From the NCBI RefSeq assembly GCF_001426665.1, contig NZ_LMEY01000027.1:162439-226438 (forward strand): a stretch of DNA of 64,000 nt. Reading direction: 5' to 3'. Positions 1-8,931 of the stretch are shown one piece after another. This DNA is from Rhizobium sp. Root1334. Lineage in GTDB: Bacteria > Pseudomonadota > Alphaproteobacteria > Rhizobiales > Rhizobiaceae. Position 1 is the stretch's first letter; each line of letters begins with the position of its first letter. The notes beneath the pieces were generated by a model. That model was not told the origin of the DNA and made no database searches. It saw only the letters and a list, made by a program, of their open reading frames with translations. Both the position numbers and the translations under genes were made by a program.

Positions 1-3
1 CAT
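1..3 (-). CDS. tolR: tolR start codon (rest of gene lies outside the window)
   Basis: Bases 3 to 1 read ATG on the minus strand, preceded by GGAGA at 15-11, a 7-nt spacing typical of a ribosome binding site. The site is 33 nt downstream of the tolQ stop codon. In proteobacterial Tol-Pal operons tolR follows tolQ, so this is most likely the tolR start. No protein sequence is visible, so the identity is inferred from operon order and the Shine-Dalgarno alone. Confidence 0.5.
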
Positions 4-35
4 TGGTCTATCTCCGTCTTCGTGCCGCTCAGGCT

Positions 36-755
36 TTACTGCGCGGCCTGGCGCGGCTGCAGCTTCTCATCGATCTGGCGCGAAAGAATGGCCGAGAACT
101 CGTCGGCAAACCCTTCCATGCGCGCCGTCAGCTTGCCGGCATCGGCGGAGAACTTGTTGTAGGCGATAACCGCCGGGATAGCGGCGAGAAGGCCGATTGC
201 GGTGGCGAGAAGTGCCTCGGCGATACCGGGCGCAACAACCGCAAGGTTTGTCGACTTCGAACCGGCGATGGCCTGGAACGAGGTCATGATACCGACAACG
301 GTACCGAACAGACCGACGAACGGGCCGGCCGAACCGATGGTGGCGAGCGATCCGAGCCGCGATTCAAGCGCTTCGGCCTCACGGGCCAGCGTCACGTCCA
401 TCGCCCGGTCAATACGCATCTGCAGACCGATCGGCGAACGGGCGCCGCGTTCGAAGGACTTCTTCCATTCGCGCATGGCAGAGACGAAGATCGCCCCCAT
501 GCCGGAGGTCGTCCGGTCGGACAGTGTCCGGTAGAGTTCTTCCAGCGACTGGCCAGACCAGAACACCTGTTCGAACGCATCCAGCTGGCGGCGCACCTTG
601 CCGAATTTAAGCGTCTTGTCGACGACGATCGCCCAGGTCCAGATTGAGGCGCCAATCAGTCCCAGCATGACGAGCTTCACCACGAAGCCCGCCTCCATGA
701 ATAGCGACCACAGCGTTACGTCTGTCGTCGCTGCAGCCAATCCAACCTGTTCCAT
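36..755 (-). CDS. tolQ: TolQ, Tol-Pal system proton channel subunit
   Basis: A 239-residue inner-membrane protein of the MotA/TolQ/ExbB family. With TolR it forms the proton-driven motor that energises TolA and keeps the outer membrane in step with cell division. Three hydrophobic segments are visible: near residues 18-42 (around LVMLGLIGASIWTWAIVV), about 140-165 (GPFVGLFGTVVGIMTSF, the conserved channel segment) and about 175-200 (ALLATAIGLLAAIPAVIAYN). A TTG lies three codons upstream at 764, but ATG 755 gives MEQVGL and is preferred. ybgC normally sits directly upstream; here the ku-ligD cassette separates the two. tolR follows downstream. Confidence 0.95.
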   Translation of the reverse strand: MEQVGLAAATTDVTLWSLFMEAGFVVKLVMLGLIGASIWTWAIVVDKTLKFGKVRRQLDAFEQVFWSGQSLEELYRTLSDRTTSGMGAIFVSAMREWKKSFERGARSPIGLQMRIDRAMDVTLAREAEALESRLGSLATIGSAGPFVGLFGTVVGIMTSFQAIAGSKSTNLAVVAPGIAEALLATAIGLLAAIPAVIAYNKFSADAGKLTARMEGFADEFSAILSRQIDEKLQPRQAAQ

Positions 756-1063
756 CGTTCTCAAATCCCCGAATCCAAACGCCCGGCAAGAGCAATCTCA
801 TGCTCACAGCCAGGGTGCTTAAACGTCATTGTTGCAAGATTGACCCGGCAGCTGCCGATAACCGGCCTCATGCCGATCTTTAAGCTTCCTGTCTGCCTTC
901 TTGCGTTCAATCTTGGTGAAAGGATGACGTGCAGTGCACAAAACCCTAATATGTGCATTAAGACATCATTATGGTTAAGAGAGTCTTACTTTGCCGCATT
1001 GCAATCTGATCTTTGCCATGAAGTACTGCGGGAACATTCAAGGCTTGGCCGCGTTCAGCGGAC
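756..1063. other. Intergenic region between tolQ and the ku-ligD cassette
   Basis: About 300 bp without a convincing gene. It should hold the tolQ promoter (minus strand) and the promoter of the small ORF-ku-ligD unit (plus strand). It contains the 11-bp palindrome GTGCAGTGCAC at about 928-938 and an AT-rich stretch at about 945-990. No sigma-70 hexamers are clear enough to annotate. Confidence 0.4.
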
Positions 1064-1336
1064 ATGAGCACGATCACGCCAAAGACATCATCCAAACGTT
1101 CCTCCCGGCCGCATTTCGATCATCGCGACCGGTTGATCCTTGCGCTTTATGCGCAGCTGAGGGCGGAGCGTGAGACACGTGAAGCGCTGGAATGGGCCAT
1201 CGAGAATGGCGCCGTTTCGCCTGAAGTGCTGCAGGCCATGGTGTCCGATCCGGTGCCGGTGATCACCAGCGAGGATGTGGCTGCGCTGGAGCGCCTGCTG
1301 GCCCGCGACACGAACACGGGGAATATTGCGCATTAA
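1064..1336 (+). CDS. Small hypothetical protein upstream of ku
   Basis: A 90-residue ORF ending 28 nt before the ku start, in the same direction. The first 20 residues are basic and Ser/Thr-rich. The rest is acidic and helical (LRAERETREALEWAIENGAV, SEDVAALERLL), as in a folded protein rather than an antisense shadow. No recognised domain. It may be the first gene of the NHEJ unit, but I have no functional evidence, and the absence of a strong ribosome binding site keeps confidence moderate. Confidence 0.45.
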   Translation: MSTITPKTSSKRSSRPHFDHRDRLILALYAQLRAERETREALEWAIENGAVSPEVLQAMVSDPVPVITSEDVAALERLLARDTNTGNIAH

Positions 1337-1364
1337 AACACCGGCCGACGGAGAAGGTGGAAAC

Positions 1365-2204
1365 ATGGTATCGCGTGCATTGTGGAAAGGACAGCTGCGT
1401 CTCTCCCTCGTTTCCATCCCTGTCGAAGTGTTCAGCGCCACTAAGACGGGCGCGCGCTTTGCCTTCCGCCAGATCCACGAACCATCCGGCAAGCCCGTCC
1501 ACTACGACAAGGTCGTCGACGGCATCGGTCCTGTCGATACGGACGAGATCGTCAAGGGCTACGAGTATGAGAGTGGCAAGTATGTCCTGCTCGAACCGGA
1601 GGAAATAGACGCAGTCAAGCTTGAGACGAAAAAGACATTGGAACTCGTGCAGTTTGTCGATGCCTCCGAGATTTCACCGATCTACTATGACAAACCCTAT
1701 TATGTCGTTCCCTCCGACGATCTGGCCGAAGACGCCTATCGGGTGGTCAGGGACGCCTTGCGCAAATCAGGCAAGGTGGGGCTTGGCCAGCTGACCCTGC
1801 GCGGACGCGAATACATCGCTGCGATCAAACCTTGCGGCGATGGTCTACTTCTCGAAACACTCCACTACGCCGACGAGTTGCGGAAAGCCGATCCGATGTT
1901 CCACGGACTTTCCGGCAAAACCTCCGACGATGATCTTCTGGAAGTGGCAACCGCGCTGATCGACAAGAAGACCGCCCCCTTCGACGCCACCACCTTCAAG
2001 GACAATTATTCGACGGCACTGAAAGAACTGGTCCAGAGAAAGCTCAAGGGCAAGAAGGCAAAGATCGAGGTCGAAGATGAGGACGACACCGGCAAGCGTG
2101 GCGACAATGTCGTCGATCTGATGTCGGCACTGAAGAAAAGTCTTGAGGGTAGCGGTGGGAAAGCTGCGCCCAAGAAAGCCGCTCCGAAGAAAAAATCCGC
2201 CTGA
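1365..2204 (+). CDS. ku: Non-homologous end joining protein Ku
   Basis: Bacterial Ku, 279 residues. It forms a homodimeric ring that threads onto DNA double-strand ends and recruits LigD. The N-terminus (MVSRALWKGQLRLSLVSIPV) is the family hallmark, and the core Ku fold fills residues 1 to about 240. The C-terminus is a Lys/Ala/Pro tail (KAAPKKAAPKKKSA), the usual basic extension that tunes DNA binding and LigD recruitment. ATG 1365 is chosen over earlier in-frame starts because it begins at the conserved N-terminus and follows GGAGAAGGTGG. ligD starts 9 nt downstream, giving a two-gene NHEJ operon on the strand opposite to its tolQ/ybgC neighbours. Confidence 0.97.
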   Translation: MVSRALWKGQLRLSLVSIPVEVFSATKTGARFAFRQIHEPSGKPVHYDKVVDGIGPVDTDEIVKGYEYESGKYVLLEPEEIDAVKLETKKTLELVQFVDASEISPIYYDKPYYVVPSDDLAEDAYRVVRDALRKSGKVGLGQLTLRGREYIAAIKPCGDGLLLETLHYADELRKADPMFHGLSGKTSDDDLLEVATALIDKKTAPFDATTFKDNYSTALKELVQRKLKGKKAKIEVEDEDDTGKRGDNVVDLMSALKKSLEGSGGKAAPKKAAPKKKSA

Positions 2205-2213
2205 GGCACCGCT

Positions 2214-4823
2214 ATGGCCGAGCATTACGATTCCCTCACCGAGTATAACCGCAAGCGCGATTTCACCAGGACCGCCGAACCCAAGGGGGCGTCGAAAAAG
2301 GGAAAGGCGGGCAAGCTCTTTCTGGTGCAGAAACATGATGCAACCCGGCTGCATTATGACTTCCGGCTGGAATGGAAAGGCGTACTCAAAAGCTGGGCGG
2401 TAACCCGCGGCCCAAGCATCAACCCGGACGACAAGCGGCTTGCCGTGCGCACCGAAGACCATCCCATGGCCTATGGCGATTTCGAAGGTACGATTCCGAA
2501 AAAGCAATATGGCGGCGGCACGGTGATGCTGTGGGACACCGGCTGGTGGGAGCCAGACAACGATCCCGACGAAGGCCTGAAGGAAGGCAAGCTGAAATTT
2601 CATCTCCACGGTCAGCGCATGCATGGCGGCTGGACCTTAGTGCGGATGAAGCCGCGCAACGGTGAAAAGCGCGAGAACTGGCTGCTGATCAAGGAGCATG
2701 ACGGCGAGACCAGCGAAGACGGCGAAAGCCTGTTGACGGAAAATTTGACCAGCGTCAAAAGCGGCCGTTCGATGGGGGAGATCGCATCCGGCCAGGGGGA
2801 AAGGAAAGCCCATGTGTGGGAATCGGCGAAAAGCGCCGCCGCCAATGTCAAGGCTGGCGCCGTCGCCGAGGAAAAATCAGAGCCGCCAAAAGAACGGAAA
2901 CGGTCGGGCAAGGCGCCCACCTTCGTCAAGGCGCAGCTGGCAACCCTCACCGCGGACGCGCCTGATGGCGACGACTGGCTGAACGAAGCCAAGTTTGACG
3001 GTTATCGTCTGATGGTTTCCATCGGCAAAGGTGGCGTCACCTGCTTCACGCGGACCGGACTGGACTGGACGGAAAAATTCCCCGATATCGCCAACGGATT
3101 GATGCCGCTGGATTGCGACACCGCTTTGATCGATGGCGAGGCGGTCGCCGCTTCTAACGAAGGCTCCAAGTTCTCCGCATTGCAGAAGGCAATCAAAACC
3201 GGGGGCGAAACGCGCTTCTATGCCTTCGATCTGCTGCACCTCGACGGCAAGGATTTGCGCAAAGCGCCACTGGTCGAACGCAAGGAGGCGCTGAAGGTGT
3301 TGCTGGACACGCTGGAACCTGGCCCTGCTATCCAGTACAGCGAACACGTCCGGGGCAATGGCCGAAAGGTGTTTCAGGCCATGTGTAAGGCCGGGCAGGA
3401 AGGCATCATCGCCAAAAAAGCCGATGCGTCCTATCGCGAAGGCCGCGCCGGCAACTGGCTGAAGATCAAATGCACCAAACGGCAGGAATTCGTCATCGGC
3501 GGCTATTCCCCCTCTGACAAGCGCGGGAGGGCTTTCGCCTCGCTGCTGGTCGGCGCGTATGACGGGAGGAAATTCGTCTATCAGGGCCGCGTCGGCACCG
3601 GGTTCGACGAAGAGACCATGGCAGATCTGGCCGCGCGTTTTCCCAAGCTGATACGCAAGACGTCACCATTCGATGCGGTCCCGAACCAGATCGCGCATGA
3701 TGCGGTCTGGCTGACTCCGAATCTTGCGGCGGAAATTGATTTCGCCGAATTTACCGACGATGGTCACATCCGCCACGGCGCCTTTCAGGGCCTGCGCGAA
3801 GACAAGGAGGCTTCTGCCGTGACGCTAGAGACGAAGAAACCAGCACCAACGTCCAAAGCCGCCGTGGATAAACCGGAAGTGCCGGGCGCGGATAAGAAAC
3901 GGCCACCGCACAAGGAAAAGGATGCAGACGGCGACGTGCTCGGTATCCGCATAACCCACGCCGACAGGCTGCTCTTTTCCGACCCCGCGATCACCAAGGT
4001 CGACCTTGCCCGATACTATGGCGTGATCGCGGTTCGCATGTTGCCCTTCGCCGCGGATCACCCTGCCTCAATCCTGCGCTGCCCGCAGGGGCCTGATCAT
4101 CAGTGCTTTTACCAAAAACATGCCGGCGATGGCTTTCCCGATGAAATCCATCAGGTCCCGATCGAGGAATCCGATGGCGATACCGCCAACTATCTCTACG
4201 TCAACGATGCCAAGGGCCTCGTGGCCGCCGTGCAGATGGGCACGATCGAGTTGCACATCTGGGGCTCGACCATCGACCGGCTCGACGCTGCCGACCGGCT
4301 TGTCTTCGATCTCGATCCCGACCCGAGCGTCACCTTCGAAACCGTCAAACAGGCGGCCGTCTTGCTTCGCGACGCGTTGGAGGAGCTTGGCCTGAAATCG
4401 GTCGCCATGGTCTCTGGCGGCAAGGGCATCCATGTCATCGTGCCGCTGTCGCGCCGCGCGCCGTGGGAGGACGCCAAGACCTTCGCCAAGGGCCTTTCGG
4501 CCAAGATCGCCGACGAAGATCCCGAAAATTACATCGCCACCATGTCAAAAGCCAAGCGCAAGGGCCGCATCTTCATCGACTGGCTGCGCAATGAGCGCGG
4601 CTCCACCGCCGTCGCGCCCTATTCGGTGCGCGCCCGCTCCAATGGTCCGGTGGCAACGCCGGTCAGCTGGGATGAGCTTGGTGATCTCGGTGCTGCCAAC
4701 GGTTTTCACATTCCCGATATTCTCGAGCGCCTGGAAAGCGGTATCGATCCCTGGGCGGAGGCGAAGGACTGGAAACAGAGCCTGACCAAGGCAATGCTGA
4801 AAGCGGTCGAAGCCGGGGACTGA
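2214..4823 (+). CDS. ligD: Multifunctional ATP-dependent DNA ligase LigD
   Basis: An 869-residue NHEJ ligase with three domains: N-terminal 3'-phosphoesterase, central ATP-dependent ligase and C-terminal primase-like polymerase. The phosphoesterase metal site is visible as H41, H47, D49, R51, H83 and Y87, matching the pattern known from Pseudomonas LigD. The ligase nucleotidyl-transfer motif is KFDGYR with Lys260. The polymerase catalytic acidic pair is DLD at residues 699-701. A Lys/Pro-rich linker (about 540-575) separates ligase and polymerase. With Ku it can process and seal broken ends without a template. It is convergent with ybgC, with only 3 nt between the two stop codons. Confidence 0.97.
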   Translation: MAEHYDSLTEYNRKRDFTRTAEPKGASKKGKAGKLFLVQKHDATRLHYDFRLEWKGVLKSWAVTRGPSINPDDKRLAVRTEDHPMAYGDFEGTIPKKQYGGGTVMLWDTGWWEPDNDPDEGLKEGKLKFHLHGQRMHGGWTLVRMKPRNGEKRENWLLIKEHDGETSEDGESLLTENLTSVKSGRSMGEIASGQGERKAHVWESAKSAAANVKAGAVAEEKSEPPKERKRSGKAPTFVKAQLATLTADAPDGDDWLNEAKFDGYRLMVSIGKGGVTCFTRTGLDWTEKFPDIANGLMPLDCDTALIDGEAVAASNEGSKFSALQKAIKTGGETRFYAFDLLHLDGKDLRKAPLVERKEALKVLLDTLEPGPAIQYSEHVRGNGRKVFQAMCKAGQEGIIAKKADASYREGRAGNWLKIKCTKRQEFVIGGYSPSDKRGRAFASLLVGAYDGRKFVYQGRVGTGFDEETMADLAARFPKLIRKTSPFDAVPNQIAHDAVWLTPNLAAEIDFAEFTDDGHIRHGAFQGLREDKEASAVTLETKKPAPTSKAAVDKPEVPGADKKRPPHKEKDADGDVLGIRITHADRLLFSDPAITKVDLARYYGVIAVRMLPFAADHPASILRCPQGPDHQCFYQKHAGDGFPDEIHQVPIEESDGDTANYLYVNDAKGLVAAVQMGTIELHIWGSTIDRLDAADRLVFDLDPDPSVTFETVKQAAVLLRDALEELGLKSVAMVSGGKGIHVIVPLSRRAPWEDAKTFAKGLSAKIADEDPENYIATMSKAKRKGRIFIDWLRNERGSTAVAPYSVRARSNGPVATPVSWDELGDLGAANGFHIPDILERLESGIDPWAEAKDWKQSLTKAMLKAVEAGD

Positions 4824-4826
4824 AAC

Positions 4827-5276
4827 TCAGCCCTGCCCGAGGAACTTCTTGCCCAGTGTCTCCGGCAATCGCCGCGGCCGCCCCTGCCCGTTGATGACGG
4901 CGATGATCACCTTGGCGGCGATCAGTAGCGTGCCCTCGCGGCGGATTTCCTGTTGCAAGACCATCTTGGCGCCACCGGCTTTTTCCGTCGCCGTGGTGAT
5001 CGTCAGGATGTCGTCCATGCGTGCCGGTTGCTTGAAATCGATCTCCATCCGGTGGACGACGAAGACCAGACCTTCCGTGTCACCCTCGATCGCCAGCGTT
5101 GCCTGCTCGACGCCGAGAAGACGCAGATAATCGGTGCGTGCCCGCTCCATGAAATGCAGATAGCGGGCATGATAGACGACGCCGGAGAAATCCGTGTCCT
5201 CATAATAGACGCGCTGCACCAGCCGGTGTCCGGCATCCGTCAACTCGCCGGAAAGTGCAATCAAGGTCATGGGCAT
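4827..5276 (-). CDS. ybgC: YbgC, Tol-Pal-associated acyl-CoA thioesterase
   Basis: A 149-residue hotdog-fold thioesterase. The motif YYEDTDFSGVVYHARYL (residues 24-40) matches the 4HBT/YbgC family, with Asp29 the expected catalytic residue. YbgC hydrolyses short acyl-CoAs and, through its usual place at the head of the tol-pal operon, is linked to envelope phospholipid metabolism. Two ATGs are possible (5276 and 5270); the first is used. tolQ would normally follow immediately but lies 4 kb away here, beyond ku-ligD. Confidence 0.93.
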   Translation of the reverse strand: MPMTLIALSGELTDAGHRLVQRVYYEDTDFSGVVYHARYLHFMERARTDYLRLLGVEQATLAIEGDTEGLVFVVHRMEIDFKQPARMDDILTITTATEKAGGAKMVLQQEIRREGTLLIAAKVIIAVINGQGRPRRLPETLGKKFLGQG

Positions 5277-5391
5277 CCTCTGATTTTTGTTTTTCTGTGA
5301 CGGAACAAATTGCTTTTGGCAAGCATTGTCGTCCTGTCACAATCCGCCCCTATCACCATCCATAGCGTTCCACCTGAAGGAGACGACGTGC

Positions 5392-6612
5392 ATGAAAATT
5401 GCTGTCCTTGGCGGTGATGGTTTTGTCGGCTGGCCGACGGCCCTGCATTTGTCTGACGCCGGTCACGACATCCACATCCTCGACAACCTCTCCCGCCGCT
5501 GGATCGATACCGAACTCGGGGTTCAGTCTCTGACGCCGATGGATTCAATCCAGGAGCGCACGCGCATCTGGCACGCGGAGACCGGCCGGCGCATCCATTT
5601 CCACTTGATCGATCTGGCCCGCGATTACGAGCTCCTGAAAAATTGGCTTGCGGAAAACCGTCCGGATGCCGTGATCCATTTCGCCGAACAGCGCGCGGCG
5701 CCCTATTCGATGAAAAGTGACCGCCACAAGAATTACACGGTCAACAACAACGTCAACGCCACGCATAACCTCCTGAACGCCCTGGTTGAGATCGGCCTCG
5801 ACGCGCATCTCGTCCATCTCGGCACGATGGGCGTCTACGGTTATTCGACCGTCGGCGCCGCCATTCCCGAAGGTTACCTATCGGTCGGCATCGAGGCCGA
5901 AAGCGGCGAGACGGCGAAGCAGGATATCCTCTACCCGGCCAATCCCGGCTCGATCTATCACATGACAAAATGCCTCGATCAGCTGCTGTTCCAGTTCTAC
6001 GCCAAGAACGACGCGCTGCGGATCACCGACCTGCATCAGGGCATCGTCTGGGGTACACATACCGAGCAGACCCGCCGCCACGAACAGCTGATCAACCGCT
6101 TCGATTATGACGGCGATTACGGCACCGTGCTCAATCGCTTCCTGATCCAGGCGGCGATTGGCTATCCGCTGACCGTGCACAGCACCGGCGGCCAGACCCG
6201 CGCCTTCATCCATATTCAGGATTCGGTCCGCTGCATCGAACTGGCGCTGAAAAACCCGCCGCAGCGTGGCGCCCGCGTCGAGATCTTCAACCAGATGACC
6301 GAGACGCACCGGATCCGCGACCTCGCCGAAATGATCGCCGGGCTTACCGGCTCAGAGATCGCCTGGCTACCCAACCCTCGCAAGGAAGCAGCCGAAAACG
6401 ATCTGATCGTCCGCAACGAAAAATTCCGCGCCCTTGGCTTGAATGCAATCACGCTGCAGGATGGCCTGCTTGCGGAAATCGTCGATGTCGGCAAGAAATA
6501 CGCCTACCGCGTCGATCGCAGCCGAGTGCCCGCCGTTTCGGCCTGGACCAAGGACATCGCCGCCAAGATCAACCACGATCCGGAAGGAAGAAGGCTGAAA
6601 TCGGTTTCATGA
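5392..6612 (+). CDS. sqdB: UDP-sulfoquinovose synthase SqdB
   Basis: A 406-residue SDR-fold enzyme that makes UDP-sulfoquinovose from UDP-glucose and sulfite, the committed step of sulfolipid (SQDG) synthesis. The N-terminus MKIAVLGGDGFVGWPTALHL is the NAD-binding glycine motif in its SQD1/SqdB form, and YHMTK (around residue 187) supplies the catalytic Tyr-x3-Lys. Length fits SqdB. ATG 5392 is preceded by AAGGAGACGACGTGC. The stop overlaps the next start, giving the order sqdB-sqdD-sqdC known from Sinorhizobium meliloti. Divergent from ybgC. Confidence 0.93.
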   Translation: MKIAVLGGDGFVGWPTALHLSDAGHDIHILDNLSRRWIDTELGVQSLTPMDSIQERTRIWHAETGRRIHFHLIDLARDYELLKNWLAENRPDAVIHFAEQRAAPYSMKSDRHKNYTVNNNVNATHNLLNALVEIGLDAHLVHLGTMGVYGYSTVGAAIPEGYLSVGIEAESGETAKQDILYPANPGSIYHMTKCLDQLLFQFYAKNDALRITDLHQGIVWGTHTEQTRRHEQLINRFDYDGDYGTVLNRFLIQAAIGYPLTVHSTGGQTRAFIHIQDSVRCIELALKNPPQRGARVEIFNQMTETHRIRDLAEMIAGLTGSEIAWLPNPRKEAAENDLIVRNEKFRALGLNAITLQDGLLAEIVDVGKKYAYRVDRSRVPAVSAWTKDIAAKINHDPEGRRLKSVS

Positions 6613-7481
6613 TGGAGCAAGCGCTTGCTTCAAATGGTATCGCACCATCCGGCCCTGCCGGATCGCAGCACGCATTCGTGACGCTGGTGACGAATGCCGA
6701 CTATGCGATGGGCGCAACCGCATTGGCGCGATCAATCCGCATAACGGGAACGAAAGCTGATATCGTCGTCCTCCACACCGGCGGCGTTGATCAATCCGCC
6801 CTGACGCCCCTCGCCGAATTTCGTTGCCGGCTTGTCCCCACCGACCTCCTGCCTCTGTCCAACGCCTTCAACGAGCGGCATGCCCGCAAGAGCATTCACA
6901 GCGCAGCCCCCTTCACCAAAGGGCGAAAACCGGACTTTCACTCGCCGCTCGACAATTTTTGCAAACTGCGGCTCTGGCAACTGACCGCGTATGATCGCTG
7001 CATCTTCATCGATGCCGATACGCTGGTCCTGAAAAACATCGACCGCTATTTCGGCTATCCCGAATTTTCGGCAGCGCCCAACGTCTATGAAAGCCTTGCC
7101 GATTTTCACCGGCTGAACTCAGGCGTCTTTGTCGCCACACCCTCCCCGCAGACATTCGAGGCCATGCTCACGCAATTGGACAGACCCGATGCTTTCTGGC
7201 CGCGCACCGACCAGACCTTTCTGCAGAATTTCTTCCCCGACTGGCATGGCCTGCCTGTCACGATGAACATGCTGCAATATGTCTGGTTCAACATGCCGGC
7301 TCTGTGGGATTGGCCATCCATCGGCGTGCTGCACTATCAATATGAAAAACCGTGGGAAAAGGACCATCCAAAAGCGGAAAGTCTGCGACCGCTGATCAAT
7401 CTCTGGCATGCTTTCTTCAGCGGCGAGAACATTCCCGATATTGCCGGACTGCCAAATCCGGGCCTGGCAAACACGAACTGA
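6609..7481 (+). CDS. sqdD: Sulfolipid glycosyltransferase SqdD
   Basis: A 290-residue glycogenin-like (GT8-type) glycosyltransferase. The metal/nucleotide-binding DxD motif is in CIFIDADTLVLKNIDRYF at about residues 134-151, and LNSGVFVATPS follows. In S. meliloti SqdD is the proposed transferase of sulfoquinovose to diacylglycerol, which fits its place between sqdB and sqdC. Its ATG overlaps the sqdB stop (ATGA at 6609-6612), implying translational coupling; a second ATG follows at 6612. The role comes from operon context and the known S. meliloti locus. Confidence 0.85.
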   Translation: MMEQALASNGIAPSGPAGSQHAFVTLVTNADYAMGATALARSIRITGTKADIVVLHTGGVDQSALTPLAEFRCRLVPTDLLPLSNAFNERHARKSIHSAAPFTKGRKPDFHSPLDNFCKLRLWQLTAYDRCIFIDADTLVLKNIDRYFGYPEFSAAPNVYESLADFHRLNSGVFVATPSPQTFEAMLTQLDRPDAFWPRTDQTFLQNFFPDWHGLPVTMNMLQYVWFNMPALWDWPSIGVLHYQYEKPWEKDHPKAESLRPLINLWHAFFSGENIPDIAGLPNPGLANTN

Positions 7482-7494
7482 AATCAGGAAGCTC

Positions 7495-8382
7495 ATGACA
7501 CGCGTTCTTGTTTCCGGCGGCACCGGCTATGCCGGCCGTTTCATCGTCGAACACCTGTTGGCCAACGGTTACAAGGTCACTGTCGGCGGCCGTGCTGCGC
7601 CGGGCCCGGGCTTTTTCTCCAAGGACGTTGCGTTCGTGCCTTTACGGCTTGATCCGGATGCCGACCAGATCGAGGCCTTCGATCACATCTATTATTTCGT
7701 CCATGCCGCCTTCGAGCACATACCCGGAAAATATCGCGGCGGCGAAGGCGATGATCCCGAGAATTTCCAGCGCGCCAATCTCGACGGCAGCGTGAGCCTT
7801 TTCGAAACTGCCCGCGATGCCGGCGTCCGCCGTTGCGTTTTTCTGTCCAGCCGCGCCGCCTATGGCCCGCAACCACCCGGCACGATCTTGCAAGAGGATA
7901 TGCACGGCAAACCCGACACGCTGTATGGCGAAATCAAGTTGCAGGCAGAGCGGAGCCTGGCCGCCCTCTGCGGCCACGGCTTCGTCACCGCAAGCCTCAG
8001 AGCAACCGGCATCTACGGTGCTGCAGGACCCGGACAGCGGCATAAATGGGCGGGGCTTTTCGAGGATTATCTCGCAGGTAAGCCTATTGCCCCCCGCGCG
8101 AGCACCGAAGTGCATGGCACCAATGTCGCCCAGGCCGTGCGGCTGATGCTGGAATCGGACAGCCTGCGGATCAATGGCGAAACCTTCAACGTTTCGGATG
8201 TCCTGACCGATACCTACGACATCCTTTCCACCCTGCAGCGTGCCAGGCACTGTCCACATCCCTTGCCTGACGCCGGCGATAAAACAGGCTGCAACCCCAT
8301 GAGCACCAGCAAGATCGAGGCGCTGGGCTGGAAGGCGGGCGGCTTGGAGCTACTCAGAGAGACTATAGAACACCTGGCTTAG
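7495..8382 (+). CDS. sqdC: NAD-dependent epimerase/reductase SqdC
   Basis: A 295-residue SDR-family protein, third gene of the sulfolipid operon. The Rossmann motif is GGTGYAGRF at residues 7-15, and the catalytic Tyr-x3-Lys is in YGEIK (about residue 144). SqdC is known genetically as part of the rhizobial sqdBDC cluster, but its exact reaction is not established. ATG 7495 follows CAGGAAGCTC and lies 13 nt after the sqdD stop. Convergent with the Nudix gene. Confidence 0.82.
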   Translation: MTRVLVSGGTGYAGRFIVEHLLANGYKVTVGGRAAPGPGFFSKDVAFVPLRLDPDADQIEAFDHIYYFVHAAFEHIPGKYRGGEGDDPENFQRANLDGSVSLFETARDAGVRRCVFLSSRAAYGPQPPGTILQEDMHGKPDTLYGEIKLQAERSLAALCGHGFVTASLRATGIYGAAGPGQRHKWAGLFEDYLAGKPIAPRASTEVHGTNVAQAVRLMLESDSLRINGETFNVSDVLTDTYDILSTLQRARHCPHPLPDAGDKTGCNPMSTSKIEALGWKAGGLELLRETIEHLA

Positions 8383-8418
8383 CCTGGAAGGCTTCAGCCA
8401 TGTTCGGGACGGTATGGT

Positions 8419-8928
8419 CTACCGGTCAAGATCGCCGTCATCCCAGATGATATGGACTGGCGTCAGCGGTAAGGTCTCGATCTGCTCGGCAATGAAATAG
8501 GGCGGGATATCGAGCGCTATCAGCGCCGCCTTGGTGGCTTTCACCCATTTGAACTCGAGATCATTCTTGCCGTCCCGCAAACGATGCACGATGTCGCTTG
8601 GATCAAACGGAAAATCCCCAGGGATTTCCATCTGGTAGTAGAAGCCGATCTCGTGATAGTCGCGCTCCTCGTAACGAAAGAAATTTTCCACGGTCCAGAG
8701 CAAGCGGCCGACGCTGACCTCGACGCCCAGTTCCTCGACCATCTCGCGCTTCAGCGTCTCCACCGATGTCTCGCCGATCTCGGCCCGCCCACCCGGAAAC
8801 GTCCAGAAATCCTCGTGTGCTGCCCGGTGCACCAGAACATGCCCATCGCGAAACCCAAGGCCGGCAATACGAAAATTGAACCGCTGTCTCTGCGGCCCAT
8901 CCATCCGGATCATCTTTCGTTTGGGCAT
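8419..8928 (-). CDS. Nudix hydrolase
   Basis: A 169-residue protein with a complete Nudix box, GGRAEIGETSVETLKREMVEEL (residues 46-67) followed by G, which binds Mg2+ and cleaves nucleoside diphosphate linkages. The substrate cannot be predicted. The gene starts 3 nt after the stop of the upstream phosphoesterase gene, so it is probably the last gene of a ruvC-ruvA-ruvB-phosphoesterase-Nudix transcription unit. The C-terminal half (FFRYEERDYHEIGFYYQMEI) has no motif I can assign. Confidence 0.85.
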   Translation of the reverse strand: MPKRKMIRMDGPQRQRFNFRIAGLGFRDGHVLVHRAAHEDFWTFPGGRAEIGETSVETLKREMVEELGVEVSVGRLLWTVENFFRYEERDYHEIGFYYQMEIPGDFPFDPSDIVHRLRDGKNDLEFKWVKATKAALIALDIPPYFIAEQIETLPLTPVHIIWDDGDLDR

Positions 8929-8931
8929 GGT

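Noticed and set aside
5302-5327. An EcfG-type general stress promoter (GGAAC...) upstream of sqdB.
   Set aside because: The -10 position reads CATT rather than CGTT, so the match is only a half-site.
5324-5341. A possible PhoB box (CTGTCAC) upstream of sqdB.
   Set aside because: Only one good 7-mer is present; the second repeat is not at the required 11-bp spacing. Phosphate control may still exist but is not shown here.
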